Shown: positions 26,351 to 35,642, numbered from the stretch's first letter. The stretch: DNA of 64,000 bases from Knoellia remsis (GCF_003002895.1 NZ_PVTI01000016.1:1-64000); one strand, 5' to 3'. The notes: generated by a model not told the origin, from the letters alone. A program made the numbers and translations.

Positions 26351-26353
26351 TCG

Positions 26354-27079
26354 TCAGGCCGGCGCGGCGTCGAGCAGGTCCTCGGCGCTGCCCGCCGGTC
26401 CCGTCGAGTCGACGATGACGCCGTCGCGGAGGAAGACGACGCGGTCGGCCCACGCCGCGTGGCGCGCCTCGTGGGTCACGAGCAGCCCGGCGACGCCGTC
26501 GTCGCAGCGTTCGCGCAGGACCCGCAGCACCTCCTCGCCGGTGTGCGTGTCGAGGGCGCCGGTCGGCTCGTCGGCGAGGACGAGGCGGCGTGTGCCGACG
26601 AGTGCGCGGGCGATCGCGACACGTTGCTGCTGGCCGCCGGACATCTGGTCGGGGAAGCGGTCGGCGAGCTCGCGCAGGTCCATGAGGTCGAGCGTCTGCC
26701 GGGCCAGCAGGCGAGCCTTGCGTGGGCGCTCGCCGTCGAGTTCCAGTGGGAGAGAGACGTTTTCGGCCGCTGTGAGGCTCGGGATGAGGTTGTAGTCCTG
26801 GAAGACGAACCCGACCCGTTGCCGCCGCAGCTGCGCGATGCCCTTGGGTGTCATCTTCGTGAGGTCCTCGCCCTCGATGACGACTCGACCGGACGTCGCC
26901 TTGTCGAGCCCGCCGGCGAGGTTGAGCAGTGTCGACTTGCCCGAGCCGCTCGGGCCCATGACGGCGACGAGCTCGCCGGGCATGACGTCGAGGCTCACCC
27001 CCGCGAGGGCGCGCACGGCGGTCTCGCCGCTGCCGTGGACGCGGGTGACGTCGTCGAGGATGAGGCTCGGGTACCTCAT
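26354..27079 (-). CDS. ABC transporter ATP-binding protein (MacB/LolD type)
   Basis: 241 aa ATPase: Walker A GPSGSGKST, Q-loop FVFQDYNLIPSL, signature MSGGQQQR, Walker B RLVLADEPTGALD, H-loop VTHEARH. Pairs with the FtsX permease. The start ATG overlaps the padR stop by ATGA; the stop is followed 2 nt later by the mini-ORF relay leading into the permease. Confidence 0.94.
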   Translation of the reverse strand: MRYPSLILDDVTRVHGSGETAVRALAGVSLDVMPGELVAVMGPSGSGKSTLLNLAGGLDKATSGRVVIEGEDLTKMTPKGIAQLRRQRVGFVFQDYNLIPSLTAAENVSLPLELDGERPRKARLLARQTLDLMDLRELADRFPDQMSGGQQQRVAIARALVGTRRLVLADEPTGALDTHTGEEVLRVLRERCDDGVAGLLVTHEARHAAWADRVVFLRDGVIVDSTGPAGSAEDLLDAAPA

Positions 27080-27747
27080 CGCCGCGCACCTCGCGTCGTG
27101 GTCGGTTCGGGTTCGTCGTCGTATGCCGTCCGCGCGCCGCCCGCGGCCCGCTCGCCGTCCGTGGTCGGCTGCGGTCGCGGGCGCAGCGCCTCGCGGTGCA
27201 GGCGGGTCTCGACGTGGTCGAGCCAGCGCACCTCGGCCTCGGCGGAGAAGATGAGGTTCTCGAGGACGAGCAGCCAGGCGAGGTCGTGGTCGGGCGCGCC
27301 GGGGTGGGAGGGCTCGGTCTCGTCCTCGCGCTGCCTGGCGACGACCTGCTGCTTGAGCCGGGTGAGGTCGTGCAGGTGCTTGAGGGTGGCGGTCCGCTGG
27401 GTCTGCGCGACGGCCCGGACGTCGACGCCGGGCACGGTCACGGCGAGGGCGAGCTTGATCGTCAGCTCGTCGCGGGGGGTGCTGTCGCGGTCGACCGGCG
27501 TCGTCCACCACGTCGCGTTCTCCGCGGCCCCGGCCTCGGTGAGGCGGTAGGAGATCCGGCCCTCGGCGTCGGCCTCGCCGGTCGCCTCGACGAAGCCGTC
27601 GCGCTCGAGCCGCGACAGCGTCGTGTAGACCTGCCCGACGTTGAGCGGCCACGTCCCCCCGGTGCGCTCCTCGAACTCCGCGCGCAGCTGGGCGCCGTAC
27701 ATCGGCCCCTCCGCGAGGAGGGCCATGAGCCCCTGCTTCACCGACAT
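27076..27747 (-). CDS. PadR-family transcriptional regulator
   Basis: 223 aa: N-terminal winged helix (MSVKQGLMALLAEGPMYGAQL, YTTLSRLERDGFVEA) and a C-terminal Vir-like helical dimerisation domain, with a disordered acidic tail. First gene of the PadR-ATPase-FtsX operon, the common layout for drug- or peptide-responsive export; it likely represses its own operon through the sites at 27852-27895. Confidence 0.92.
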   Translation of the reverse strand: MSVKQGLMALLAEGPMYGAQLRAEFEERTGGTWPLNVGQVYTTLSRLERDGFVEATGEADAEGRISYRLTEAGAAENATWWTTPVDRDSTPRDELTIKLALAVTVPGVDVRAVAQTQRTATLKHLHDLTRLKQQVVARQREDETEPSHPGAPDHDLAWLLVLENLIFSAEAEVRWLDHVETRLHREALRPRPQPTTDGERAAGGARTAYDDEPEPTTTRGARR

Positions 27748-27851
27748 CGGGCGCCTCTCCTTCGTGACGTTCGACGCGGGAACCCCTGCGCTCCCGCGTA
27801 CGGCGCCGAGCCGGCATACGCGGCGTCCCGGTCAGCCCCTGATCTGCCGAA

Positions 27852-27895
27852 ATACCGGGTATGCCGTGCTCGACACGACCATGTATACCGAGTAT
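27852..27895. promoter_or_regulatory. Two ATACCGrGTAT palindromes upstream of padR
   Basis: ATACCGGGTAT (27852-27862) and ATACCGAGTAT (27885-27895) are dyads 33 bp apart, upstream of padR. Spaced TATAC/GTATA-type dyads are typical PadR sites, so these are the probable operators. Confidence 0.55.
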
Positions 27896-27947
27896 CCGCG
27901 CCGCTGGCAAGGGTGCGGGTGACGCTGTTTCGCAGTATGCCGTCCGC

Positions 27948-28925
27948 TCAGGTCGTGAGCAGGATCTTGCCGAGGTGGGTGCTCGCCTCCATCTCGGCGT
28001 GCGCCGCGCTCGCGTCACCGAGCGCGTGTCGGGAGTGCACGACCGGGCGGACCCGGCCGTCGGCGAGCATCGGCCAGACGTGCTCGCGGACCGCAGCGAC
28101 GATCGTCGCCTTCTCGGCGGCGGGGCGGGCGCGCAGCGTCGTCGCGATGACGGCGGCGCGCTTGCGCAGCAGGCGGGAGATGTCGAGCTCGGCCTTCGTG
28201 CCGCCCTGCATCCCGATGATGACGAGCCGACCCGAGGTGGCGAGGGTGTCGACGTTGCGGGCGAGGTACTTCGCGCCCATGTTGTCGAGGATGACGTCGG
28301 CGCCGTGGCCGTCGGTGGCCTCGCGGACGACGTCGACGAAGTCCTGCTCCTTGTAGTTGACGAGGATCTCTGCGCCGAGCTCGCGGCAGAAGTCGAGCTT
28401 CTCCTGCGAACCGGCGGTGACGGCCACTCGAGCGCCGACCTCGCGGGCGAGCTGGATCGCCATCGTGCCGATGCCGGAGGAACCACCGTGGACGAGCAGG
28501 GTCTCGCCGGGCTGGAGGTTCGCGGTGAGGAAGACGTTGGACCAGACGGTCGACACGACCTCGGGCAGGGCGGCCGCGTCGACGAGGTCGATGCCGTTCG
28601 GCACCGGCAGGACCTGGCCTGCCGGCACGACGACCTGCTCGGCGTAGCCGCCGCCGGTCAGGAGGGCGCACACCTGGTCCCCGACGACCCACTCGCTCAC
28701 GTCCTCGCCGACGGCGTCGACCGTCCCGGACACCTCGAGGCCCGGGATCTCGGTCTCGCCGGGAGGCGGGTCGTAGAACCCCTGTCGCTGCAGGGTGTCC
28801 GCGCGGTTGACGCCCGCCGCGACGACCGTGATGCGGACCTGGCCGGGGCCCGGCTCCGGGGTGTCGACGTCGGAGAGGACGAGCGCCTCGGGCCCGCCGG
28901 GCGTGGGAATCGTGATCGCCTTCAT
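27948..28925 (-). CDS. NAD(P)H quinone oxidoreductase, zinc-independent MDR family
   Basis: 325 aa, quinone oxidoreductase/PIG3 branch: N-terminal GroES-like fold (GVNRADTLQRQGFYDPPPGE), no zinc-ligand cysteines, nucleotide motif GGSSGIGTMAIQLA, NADP-preference residue region AGSQEKLDFC. It would reduce quinones by one or two electrons. TACGTT lies 6 nt before ATG (28932-28937), a leaderless promoter pattern. Confidence 0.9.
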   Translation of the reverse strand: MKAITIPTPGGPEALVLSDVDTPEPGPGQVRITVVAAGVNRADTLQRQGFYDPPPGETEIPGLEVSGTVDAVGEDVSEWVVGDQVCALLTGGGYAEQVVVPAGQVLPVPNGIDLVDAAALPEVVSTVWSNVFLTANLQPGETLLVHGGSSGIGTMAIQLAREVGARVAVTAGSQEKLDFCRELGAEILVNYKEQDFVDVVREATDGHGADVILDNMGAKYLARNVDTLATSGRLVIIGMQGGTKAELDISRLLRKRAAVIATTLRARPAAEKATIVAAVREHVWPMLADGRVRPVVHSRHALGDASAAHAEMEASTHLGKILLTT

Positions 28926-28957
28926 GCGTCCAACGTACGACGCTTCGGGACAGCGCC

Positions 28958-29356
28958 TCAGACGGGCACAACGGTGACGAGCGCCTCGAGACCGCGGAAG
29001 TCCTTGGGGTTTCGCGTGACGAGGGAGGCCCCATGGGCGTGCGCGGTCGCTGCAATGAGCAGGTCCATCGTCCGTCCTCGAGGCGTGCGGCCGGCATCGA
29101 CCACGGCCGCAGCCAGCCGTCCGTAGCTTGCCGCCACGGCGTCATCGATGGGGAGCGCGTCGAACTGGCGCTGGATCACGCTCAGTCGTCGAAGCCGCTC
29201 CGCCCGCACCTCCGGCTTCTTCGCGACGAGCACGCCGAAGTGCAGCTCGGAGAGGGTGGCCGTACTGATCGCCAGCACGCCAGGGATCGGCGTGGCGCCC
29301 GGGTCGATGACCACACTCGTGTCGAGGACGGCTCGCTCGGCCTGCACCGGGCTCAC
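28958..29356 (-). CDS. vapC: PIN-domain toxin (VapC-like ribonuclease)
   Basis: 132 aa PIN nuclease: acidic residues in AVLDTSVVID, STATLSELHFG, and TMDLLIAATAHAHGASLVTRN match the catalytic Mg-binding set. Expected to cleave RNA and be blocked by the antitoxin encoded upstream. The GTG start at 29356 overlaps the antitoxin stop by GTGA; another GTG at 29368 is possible. Confidence 0.88.
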   Translation of the reverse strand: MSPVQAERAVLDTSVVIDPGATPIPGVLAISTATLSELHFGVLVAKKPEVRAERLRRLSVIQRQFDALPIDDAVAASYGRLAAAVVDAGRTPRGRTMDLLIAATAHAHGASLVTRNPKDFRGLEALVTVVPV

Positions 29357-29604
29357 TCGCCGCCCCACGGGTCGCGCAGTTCGTCATCGATCAGGTCACG
29401 GTCCTTCGCCCAGTCGGGGTCGGCCGGTCCGTCGAACAGCTCGGTCAGGTCATCCCAGCGACGCCACTGCGCCGGCTTGGCCGGGACGAGTCGTGCACTG
29501 GGTCGCCCGGATACGGTGATGACGATCTCCTCGCCCTGTTCGACGCGCCGGACGAGATCGGAGGCGTCCTGTCGCAGCTCTCGCAGGCCAACGGAGATGT
29601 TCAT
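29353..29604 (-). CDS. vapB: Antitoxin, Phd/YefM family
   Basis: 83 aa: N-terminal DNA-binding Phd fold (MNISVGLRELRQDASDLVRRVEQGEEIVITVSGRP) and an acidic C-terminal toxin-binding tail ending ELRDPWGGE. First gene of the toxin-antitoxin pair. TAGTAT (29611-29616 complement) is 6 nt before ATG, indicating a leaderless start. Confidence 0.9.
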   Translation of the reverse strand: MNISVGLRELRQDASDLVRRVEQGEEIVITVSGRPSARLVPAKPAQWRRWDDLTELFDGPADPDWAKDRDLIDDELRDPWGGE

Positions 29605-29636
29605 GCAGCCATACTACGGCGGATGTGACACAAGTG

Positions 29637-30203
29637 CTACCCCATGCCGGTGTCGGTGAGGTCGGCGGGGGTGGTGACGTCGTGGACCGGGAAGGGTGCG
29701 CGCACCTCGACGTGGGTCAGGGTGAGCAGCTCGCGGGCCGCGGCTCCCGTGGGTACGTCCGGGAGCGCTGCGCGCAGCGCTCTGGTTCGGTATGCCGCGA
29801 GCACCGGATTCGGTTGTCCCGCAGCGTCGCTCAGCACGGCAGCATCGACGGTCGGGTCGGCGTCGAGAGCGCCGACGAGCAGGGGCAACACCTCGCCGGC
29901 ACGAGGCGTGTCCCCCGGCGCGACGCACACGACGTCACCGTCGGCGACAGCGACCCCGGCCGCAATCCCCGCCAGCGGTCCCCCGCCGGCCGGCGTCTCC
30001 CGGACGAACCGCACCCGGTCGGCCACCTCGGACGGGACCGGCCGTTCGGGTCCGACGACGACGAGAGGCCAGGCGGACGGCATACCGGCAAGGCAGTGCT
30101 CGAGCACCGATCGGCCGTCCGGCAGCAACGCCGCGAGCTTGTCCGACCCGAACCGGCGCGCGGTACCCCCGGCGAGCACGACGACGGTGACCGATGACGA
30201 CAC
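29637..30203 (-). CDS. MobA-like molybdenum cofactor guanylyltransferase
   Basis: 188 aa nucleotidyltransferase: LAGGTARRFGSDKLAALLPDG is the GTP-binding signature of MobA, followed by GPERPVPSEV and CVAPGDTPRAG (metal-binding Asp). It would attach GMP to molybdopterin, or belong to the related FdhD-associated/CTP-transferase branch; no other molybdenum genes are near. GTG start at 30203. Confidence 0.82.
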   Translation of the reverse strand: MSSSVTVVVLAGGTARRFGSDKLAALLPDGRSVLEHCLAGMPSAWPLVVVGPERPVPSEVADRVRFVRETPAGGGPLAGIAAGVAVADGDVVCVAPGDTPRAGEVLPLLVGALDADPTVDAAVLSDAAGQPNPVLAAYRTRALRAALPDVPTGAAARELLTLTHVEVRAPFPVHDVTTPADLTDTGMG

Positions 30204-30270
30204 CGGACCATTGTGGCCCGGCGCGGCACGGCATACGTTGACCTGATCCCCTGACGACAAAGGAGTCGAC

Positions 30271-31764
30271 ATGGCAACACCCCGCCACGCGCTGGAGCGC
30301 CGCACCGTCCTCAAGGGCGCGGCCGCCGCAGCCGGCACCGCCGCCCTCGCCGGACCGTTCACGGGCCTCGTCGCCGGTCCCGCCGGAGCAGCCCCGGTCG
30401 GAGCGCTCGGCAGCCCGGCCTTCCGCGGCCTCCGGCCGGTCCCGGACCTGCGCGACGGCAAGGTGCGGCTGCACCTGCCCGAGGGCTTCCAGTACCGCTC
30501 GTTCCACGACACCGAGCAGCCGGTCGTCCTCGACGACGGCACGAAGCTGCCCGGCCGGCACGACGGCATGGGCGCATTCGACGGCCCCGGCAGCACCGTC
30601 ACCCTCATCCGCAACCACGAGGTCAACAGCCCGGGTGCGGCGTTCGGGCCGGCCGGCGACCACGTCTACGACCCCATGGCCCGCGGCGGCTGCACGCACA
30701 TCGACGTCAGCGAGACCGGCGAGGTCGCGGCGTCGTGGACGGCGATCAGCGGCACGATGATGAACTGCTCCGGCGGCCAGATGCCGTGGGGCGCGTGGGT
30801 GACGTGCGAGGAGACCGTCAACGGCCCCGACGTCGGACCCGACTTCACCGGGACCTCGAACGTGCCGCTGACCAAGCCGCACGGCTACATCTTCGAGGTG
30901 CCGATCACCGGTCGCGCGGATGCCGAACCCGTCACTCGCGCAGGGCGATTCGCGCACGAGGCGGTGTCGTTCGACCCGCGTGAGGGGCGGCTCTACCTCA
31001 CCGAGGACAACTTCGCGTTCGCGAGCGGGTTCTACCGCTACACGCCGAAGACGAACCCGATGGAGACCGGCCGGCTCGACAACGAGGGCACGCTGCAGAT
31101 GCTCGCGGTCAAGGGCCGGCCCAACGCCCACCTCGAGGCGAGCCAGCCCAAGGGAGCGGTGTACTCCGTCGAGTGGGTCGACATCGACGACCCGGACCCG
31201 ACGTGGGGCTACACGCCCGGGCAGACGGCGCCGACGAGCAACGACACTGCGATCGTCTACGTCGGCGACCAGGGCCGGGCGCAGGGTGCGGCGAGCTTCA
31301 GCCGGCTCGAGGGGCAGATCTACGACAACGGAGTCGTGTACTTCACCTCGACCCAGGGCGGCGGCGACGTCTACACGTCACCGGACTCCTCCGGCGGTTG
31401 GGGCAACGGCTTCGGCCAGGTGTGGGCCTACGACACCCGCTCCGAGAAGCTGCGCCTCGTCTACGAGTCTCCGGGGAAGCAGACGTTCGACTTCCCCGAC
31501 AACATCACGGTGAGCGAGCGCGGCACCCTCGTCGTCTGCGAGGACAGCAACGAGGACAACTACGTGCGCGGCCTCAACCGGGGCGGCCAGCTGTGGGACA
31601 TCGCCCTCAACCGGGCGTACTCCGCCGCCGGTCGGCCGCGGTTCGACGACGAGTTCGCGGGGTCGACGTTCAGCCCGTCGGGGCGGACGCTGTTCGTCAA
31701 CATCCAGGCGAGTGCGGGTGTGTCGTTCGCGATCTGGGGTCGGTGGGAGCGCATCGGCGTGTAG
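30271..31764 (+). CDS. phoX: PhoX-type alkaline phosphatase (DUF839)
   Basis: 497 aa Tat substrate: RRTVLKGAAAAAGTAALAG at the N-terminus (positions 10-28) and an AGAAP-like cleavage region. Body is the PhoX/DUF839 six-bladed propeller: RNHEVNSPGAAFG, GGCTHIDVSETGEV, WVTCEETVNGP, EDNFAFASGFYRYTP, CEDSNEDNY. Calcium/iron-dependent phosphomonoesterase exported to the cell surface to release phosphate. A ribosome site AAAGGAGTCGAC precedes ATG. Followed by another phosphatase gene. Confidence 0.88.
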   Translation: MATPRHALERRTVLKGAAAAAGTAALAGPFTGLVAGPAGAAPVGALGSPAFRGLRPVPDLRDGKVRLHLPEGFQYRSFHDTEQPVVLDDGTKLPGRHDGMGAFDGPGSTVTLIRNHEVNSPGAAFGPAGDHVYDPMARGGCTHIDVSETGEVAASWTAISGTMMNCSGGQMPWGAWVTCEETVNGPDVGPDFTGTSNVPLTKPHGYIFEVPITGRADAEPVTRAGRFAHEAVSFDPREGRLYLTEDNFAFASGFYRYTPKTNPMETGRLDNEGTLQMLAVKGRPNAHLEASQPKGAVYSVEWVDIDDPDPTWGYTPGQTAPTSNDTAIVYVGDQGRAQGAASFSRLEGQIYDNGVVYFTSTQGGGDVYTSPDSSGGWGNGFGQVWAYDTRSEKLRLVYESPGKQTFDFPDNITVSERGTLVVCEDSNEDNYVRGLNRGGQLWDIALNRAYSAAGRPRFDDEFAGSTFSPSGRTLFVNIQASAGVSFAIWGRWERIGV

Positions 31765-31869
31765 CCCGGCGTCTCGATCCCCGCCCGGCTCCGCCCGGCA
31801 CGGCCCGTTCCGCAGACGTTCACGTCGGGCTTGCCGGGCGGTTGCCGGCGCCGACCTAGCGTCGTCGGC

Positions 31870-33216
31870 ATGCCTTCGACCCCGTCGTCCGTGTCCCGTC
31901 GCGCCCTGATCGGGGGCGCCGCCGCGTCGACCCTCGCCACCGCGTCGGTCGCCTCCGCCTCGTCCGCGTATGCCGGGTCGTCCCGGTCCGTGCGGTCGTC
32001 ACGGTCCTCGCGGTCCTCCCGCCCGCGGGGGAACGTCATCCTCCTCGCGCTGGACGGGTTCGACCGCGAGTACCTCGACGGCCGGGTCGCCTTGCCGCAC
32101 CTCGAGTCGCTGCTGCGGCGTGGCTCGCTGTCCCGCAGCACCGGCGTCATGACCTCGATCACGAACCCGTCGTGGACGTCGGTGGCCTGCGGCACCTACC
32201 CCGACCGAACCAAGAACGCGGCCTACTGGTTCGACACCGCGGCCGGTGTGGCACGCGGCCAGTCGCGCGACAGCGCCGTCGAGGGGATCGGGCAGTCGCT
32301 GCGCCGGCAGGGCCGGACGATCGGGTCGTCGCAGTGGTTCATCCTCCAGGGCAAGGGCGTCGACTACGGCGACCCGCAGGGGCTCTACACCCAGCCGGGA
32401 GGGCGGATCGACGCCCGCGTCGACGACGCCATCGCGATGCTCACCGGACAACCGGTCGACAGTGGCGGCACGATCATGACGCTGCCGGAGCCGCCGGACT
32501 TCCTTGCGGTCTACTCCAGCGACGTCGACGGCGACGGCCACTCGTGGGGTCCGAGCGACCCGCGTCTGCTCGACACGCTGCGTGAGACGGACGCCGCCAT
32601 CGGCAGGCTCATCACCGCGGTCAAGGACGCCGACCTCTGGGGTCGGACCACGTGGCTCGTCACCGCCGACCACGGCATGAGCAACTGGCGGATCCCGTTG
32701 GGGAGCACGGCGATCGAGCGCCTCGCGGCTGCCGGCTTCCGGGCCGAGTACGTCGGGAGTGGTGGTCGTGTGAGCAGCCCGGACACGGACGTCGTCTTCG
32801 TCGGTGGAGGAAGCATCGCGTCGGTGCACCTGCTCGGGGAGCTCGCGGGCTCCGCGTCGGCGACGGCCCGGGTGGCGGAGGTGTTCGCGGGCATCGAGGG
32901 GGTGAGCGGCGTCTTCACCAAGGACGACCAACGGGCGATGCGGATGGCGCCGCAGTACGGCGAGCTCGTCGTCGAGACCCGTGAGCCGTACGCGCTCTTC
33001 GTCACCGTCCCCGCCGAGGCGTTCGACGGGCGGCACGGGGGTCGGGCCGAACTCGACATCCCGCTCATCCTCTCGGGCCACCGGGTCCGACCCGGCGTCG
33101 CGCCACGCTCCCCGCGACACGTCGACCTCGCCGCGACGATCAGCCACCTCCTCGGCGTCGCCCCGCCGGCCGCCAGCGAGGGCCGAGTCCTGCGCGAGGC
33201 CCTCCTCCCCGACTGA
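31870..33216 (+). CDS. Secreted alkaline phosphatase-superfamily phosphodiesterase
   Basis: 448 aa, Tat-like leader (SRRALIGGAAASTLATASVA). Alkaline phosphatase/nucleotide pyrophosphatase fold: LLALDGFDREYL metal site, TNPSWTSVACGTYPDRT with the catalytic threonine region, VYSSDVDGDGHSWGP, TADHGMSNW and a C-terminal LSGHRVRP. Probably hydrolyses nucleotide or phospholipid diesters. TAGCGT (31857-31862) 7 nt before ATG suggests a leaderless transcript. Start picked for the signal peptide. Its TGA lies in a palindromic repeat. Confidence 0.88.
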   Translation: MPSTPSSVSRRALIGGAAASTLATASVASASSAYAGSSRSVRSSRSSRSSRPRGNVILLALDGFDREYLDGRVALPHLESLLRRGSLSRSTGVMTSITNPSWTSVACGTYPDRTKNAAYWFDTAAGVARGQSRDSAVEGIGQSLRRQGRTIGSSQWFILQGKGVDYGDPQGLYTQPGGRIDARVDDAIAMLTGQPVDSGGTIMTLPEPPDFLAVYSSDVDGDGHSWGPSDPRLLDTLRETDAAIGRLITAVKDADLWGRTTWLVTADHGMSNWRIPLGSTAIERLAAAGFRAEYVGSGGRVSSPDTDVVFVGGGSIASVHLLGELAGSASATARVAEVFAGIEGVSGVFTKDDQRAMRMAPQYGELVVETREPYALFVTVPAEAFDGRHGGRAELDIPLILSGHRVRPGVAPRSPRHVDLAATISHLLGVAPPAASEGRVLREALLPD

Positions 33217-33263
33217 TTGCGCACAGTTCGCACAGAGGCATGCGAACTGTGCGCAATAAGTCG
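33211..33263. repeat. Modular palindrome (ACTGATTGCGCA head) at phosphatase stop codon
   Basis: Arms 33211-33231 and 33242-33263 (GACTGATTGCGCACAGTTCG and a complement ending AATAAGTCG). The gene's TGA stop lies inside the left arm. Confidence 0.8.
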
Positions 33264-33276
33264 CCCTTCCACCCCC

Positions 33277-33380
33277 GACTTGTTGCTGGTTTCGTTCGCT
33301 GGTGGGTGAACGGATTCGGCAATCAGTGCGACTTGTTGCTGGTTCCGTTCGGGTGGGGGGAACGGAATCGGCACTCAGTG
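33277..33380. repeat. Two tandem modular palindromes, 53-bp period
   Basis: GACTTGTTGCTGG at 33277 and again at 33330, each followed by TTTCGTTC-like sequence and a complementary AACGGATTCGGCAATCAGTG-like arm. The rest of the 33217-33544 gap holds the GCGGACGGCATAC word at about 33398-33416, a hairpin at 33449-33473 and the MFS leader. Confidence 0.75.
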
Positions 33381-33448
33381 GCGGACGGCAGACGAGAGGC
33401 GGTCGGACGGCATACGAGACGATCCGGCGCCCGCAAAAAATCCTGAGG

Positions 33449-33473
33449 CGCGCGGACCCCACAGGTCCGCGCG
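33449..33473. other. GC-rich hairpin in the MFS gene leader
   Basis: Perfect 10-bp arms CGCGCGGACC and GGTCCGCGCG with loop CCACA, next to an A6 run (33435-33440). On the minus strand it is a hairpin followed, 8 nt later, by T6, so it might stop antisense transcription; on the plus strand it would sit in the 5' leader. A palindrome CGGTGCCGGCACCG follows at 33494-33507. Confidence 0.4.
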
Positions 33474-33544
33474 ACCGGCGTAACGTCCCGAGACGGTGCC
33501 GGCACCGGAGTCGGCCGTGACGAACTCGAGGAGGCCCGCACGCC

Positions 33545-35041
33545 ATGTCGACGACCGACGTCGAAGTCGAGAACAAGCCCGTCCGAAGTCTCATCCCCGC
33601 CCGCATGCACGACATGCCGTGGACGAAGTTCCACTGGATGGTGATCTTCGGGCTCGGGACGGCGTGGATCCTCGACGGTCTCGAGGTGCAGATCGTCGCC
33701 GCCGGCGGCTTCGAGAAGGCGCTCGGGATGAGCACCGCCGAGGTCGGTCTCGCGGGGTCGGTCTATCTCATCGGCGAGGTCGTCGGAGCGCTGTGGTTCG
33801 GGCGGCTCACCGACACTCTCGGTCGCAAGAAGCTCTTCACGCTGACCCTCGCGCTGTACCTGATCGCGTCCGGGCTGGCGGCGTTCAGCCCGAACATGTG
33901 GGTCTTCCTCGCGCTGCGTTTCGTCGCCGGTATGGGCATCGGTGGTGAGTACTCCGCGGTGAACTCGGCCGTCGACGAGCTCATCCCCGGCCGGTTCCGC
34001 GGCCGCGTCGACCTCGCGATCAACGGCACCTACTGGTTCGGTGCCGGTCTCGGCGCCTTCGCGAGCCTCTTCTTCCTCGACCCGGACCGGTTCGGCGACA
34101 ACGTCGGCTGGCGGCTCGCCTTCCTCCTCGGGCCGGTTCTCGGCCTGGCGATCATCTACCTGCGCCGGCACATCCCGGAGAGCCCGCGCTGGATGGTGAC
34201 GCACGGGCGGGGCGAGGAGGCCGAGCGCATCGTCGCCGGCATCGAGGACGAGGTCCGCGCCGCCGGCAAGGCGCTGCCGAAGCTCGACGAGAAGCGCGAC
34301 GGCATGTGGATCAAGCCGCGCGAGGGTCTCACGCCCCGCCAGCTCGCGTACGTCTTCTTCCAGATGTACCCGACGCGGACGGTTCTCGGCGCGACCCTGA
34401 TGATCACGCAGAGCTTCCTCTACAACGCGATCTTCTTCACGTACTCCCTTGTCCTGCAGAACTTCTACGGAGAGACGCCGGCCAGCGCGGCTGTGTACTT
34501 CTTCCCGTTCGCGGTCGGCAACCTCCTCGGCCCGCTGCTGCTCGGGCCGTTCTTCGACACCATCGGCCGGCGCAAGATGATCGGCGGCTGCTACGCGTTC
34601 GCGGCCATCGTCCTCGCCGTGTCGGCGTTCCTCTTCAACGCCGGGTCGCTGTCCGCGGCGACGCACACCGCGTTCTGGTGCGTGGCCTTCTTCTTCGCCT
34701 CGGCCGGTGCGTCCGCCGGCTACCTCACCGTCTCGGAGATCTTCCCGCTCGAGGCGCGTGGTCAGGCCATCTCGTACTTCTTCGCCACCGCGCAGGTCTT
34801 CGGGGCCATCGGCCCGGTCTTCTACGGCTGGCTCATCGGTGACGGCCAGACCCGCGGGCCGATGTTCTGGGGCTACCTCATCGCCGCGGGGATCATGCTC
34901 ATCGGCGCGCTGTCGCGGCGGTCTGGGGCGTCGATGCCGAGAACAAGTCGCTCGAGGAGATCGCGCCCCCGCTGTCGAGCTACGACGAGGACGGCAACGA
35001 GACCGTCAAGCTCCCGGTGTGAAGGAGGGCGTGATGAGTGA
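33545..35041 (+). pseudogene. MFS transporter with C-terminal frameshift
   Basis: Twelve-helix major facilitator permease (sugar/metabolite:H+ symporter type): WILDGLEVQIVAA in helix 1, loop motif GRLTDTLGRKK, R/GRR motif FDTIGRRKM. The reading frame leaves homologous sequence near 34905-34925 in the last helix: downstream, another frame reads AAVWGVDAENKSLEEIAPPL... and stops at 35020-35022, just before the next gene's ribosome site. As sequenced the product ends in an unrelated basic tail at 35041 and overlaps the next start. One missing base (real mutation or sequencing error) explains it. The lost part is about the last 35 residues, so function might survive. Confidence 0.82.
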
Positions 35042-35642
35042 CCAGACCCAGCAGAGCGACCGGACCGAGCAGGTCCAGCAGGCCGAGGCCGCAGACCATG
35101 ACCCGCGTCCCTACACGGTCGTCGTCGGGGTGAGCGCGACGTCGAAGTCCCCGACGGCCCTCGTCTGGGGTGCGGCCCAGGCCGCCCAGAACAACGGGCG
35201 GCTCGTCGCGGTCCGGTCCTGGCGCCCGTCGACGCCGCCCGCGACGACCTCCGGCGGGGTCGGGACGAGAGTCACCGACAAGCCCAGCACGGAGCGGTCC
35301 GAGCAGGCCGCACTCGAGGCCGACGTCGCCGCCGTCCTCGGTGACGACCACGGCGCCGAGATCCGCGCGGTGCGCGGTGGCAAGCGCAAGGTGCTCCTCG
35401 CCGCCGCGGAGGACGCCGACCTGCTCGTCGTCGACGCACCTCGAACCTTCACGGGGACACCGCTGTTCGCGCAGCGCATCGTGTATGCCGCGTCGTGCCC
35501 TGTCGTCGTCATGCCGCCTCGCGTCTCGCAGGAACCGCCGACCGTGATCGAGCGGGCGGGGCGCGCGGTCGGTCGCGCGGCGGTGCGTTCAGCGGGGCTG
35601 GCCGGGCGTCCCGGCTACCGCCCCCCGATGGCCCGGGACTGA
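35034..35642 (+). CDS. Universal stress protein, UspA family
   Basis: 202 aa with one Usp domain (VVVGVSATSKSPTALVWGAAQA; C-terminal RIVYAASCPVVVMP) between an acidic N-terminal extension and a basic C-terminal tail. The canonical ATP-binding G-x2-G-x9-G is not well preserved (FTGTPLFAQRIVYAA). Ribosome site GGAGGGCGTG. Follows the MFS gene closely and is probably co-transcribed. Confidence 0.85.
   Translation: MSDQTQQSDRTEQVQQAEAADHDPRPYTVVVGVSATSKSPTALVWGAAQAAQNNGRLVAVRSWRPSTPPATTSGGVGTRVTDKPSTERSEQAALEADVAAVLGDDHGAEIRAVRGGKRKVLLAAAEDADLLVVDAPRTFTGTPLFAQRIVYAASCPVVVMPPRVSQEPPTVIERAGRAVGRAAVRSAGLAGRPGYRPPMARD

Noticed and set aside
33435-33473. Intrinsic terminator on the minus strand (hairpin plus T6)
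   Set aside because: Eight nucleotides separate hairpin and T-run, and no minus-strand gene reads into it; kept only as a hairpin feature.
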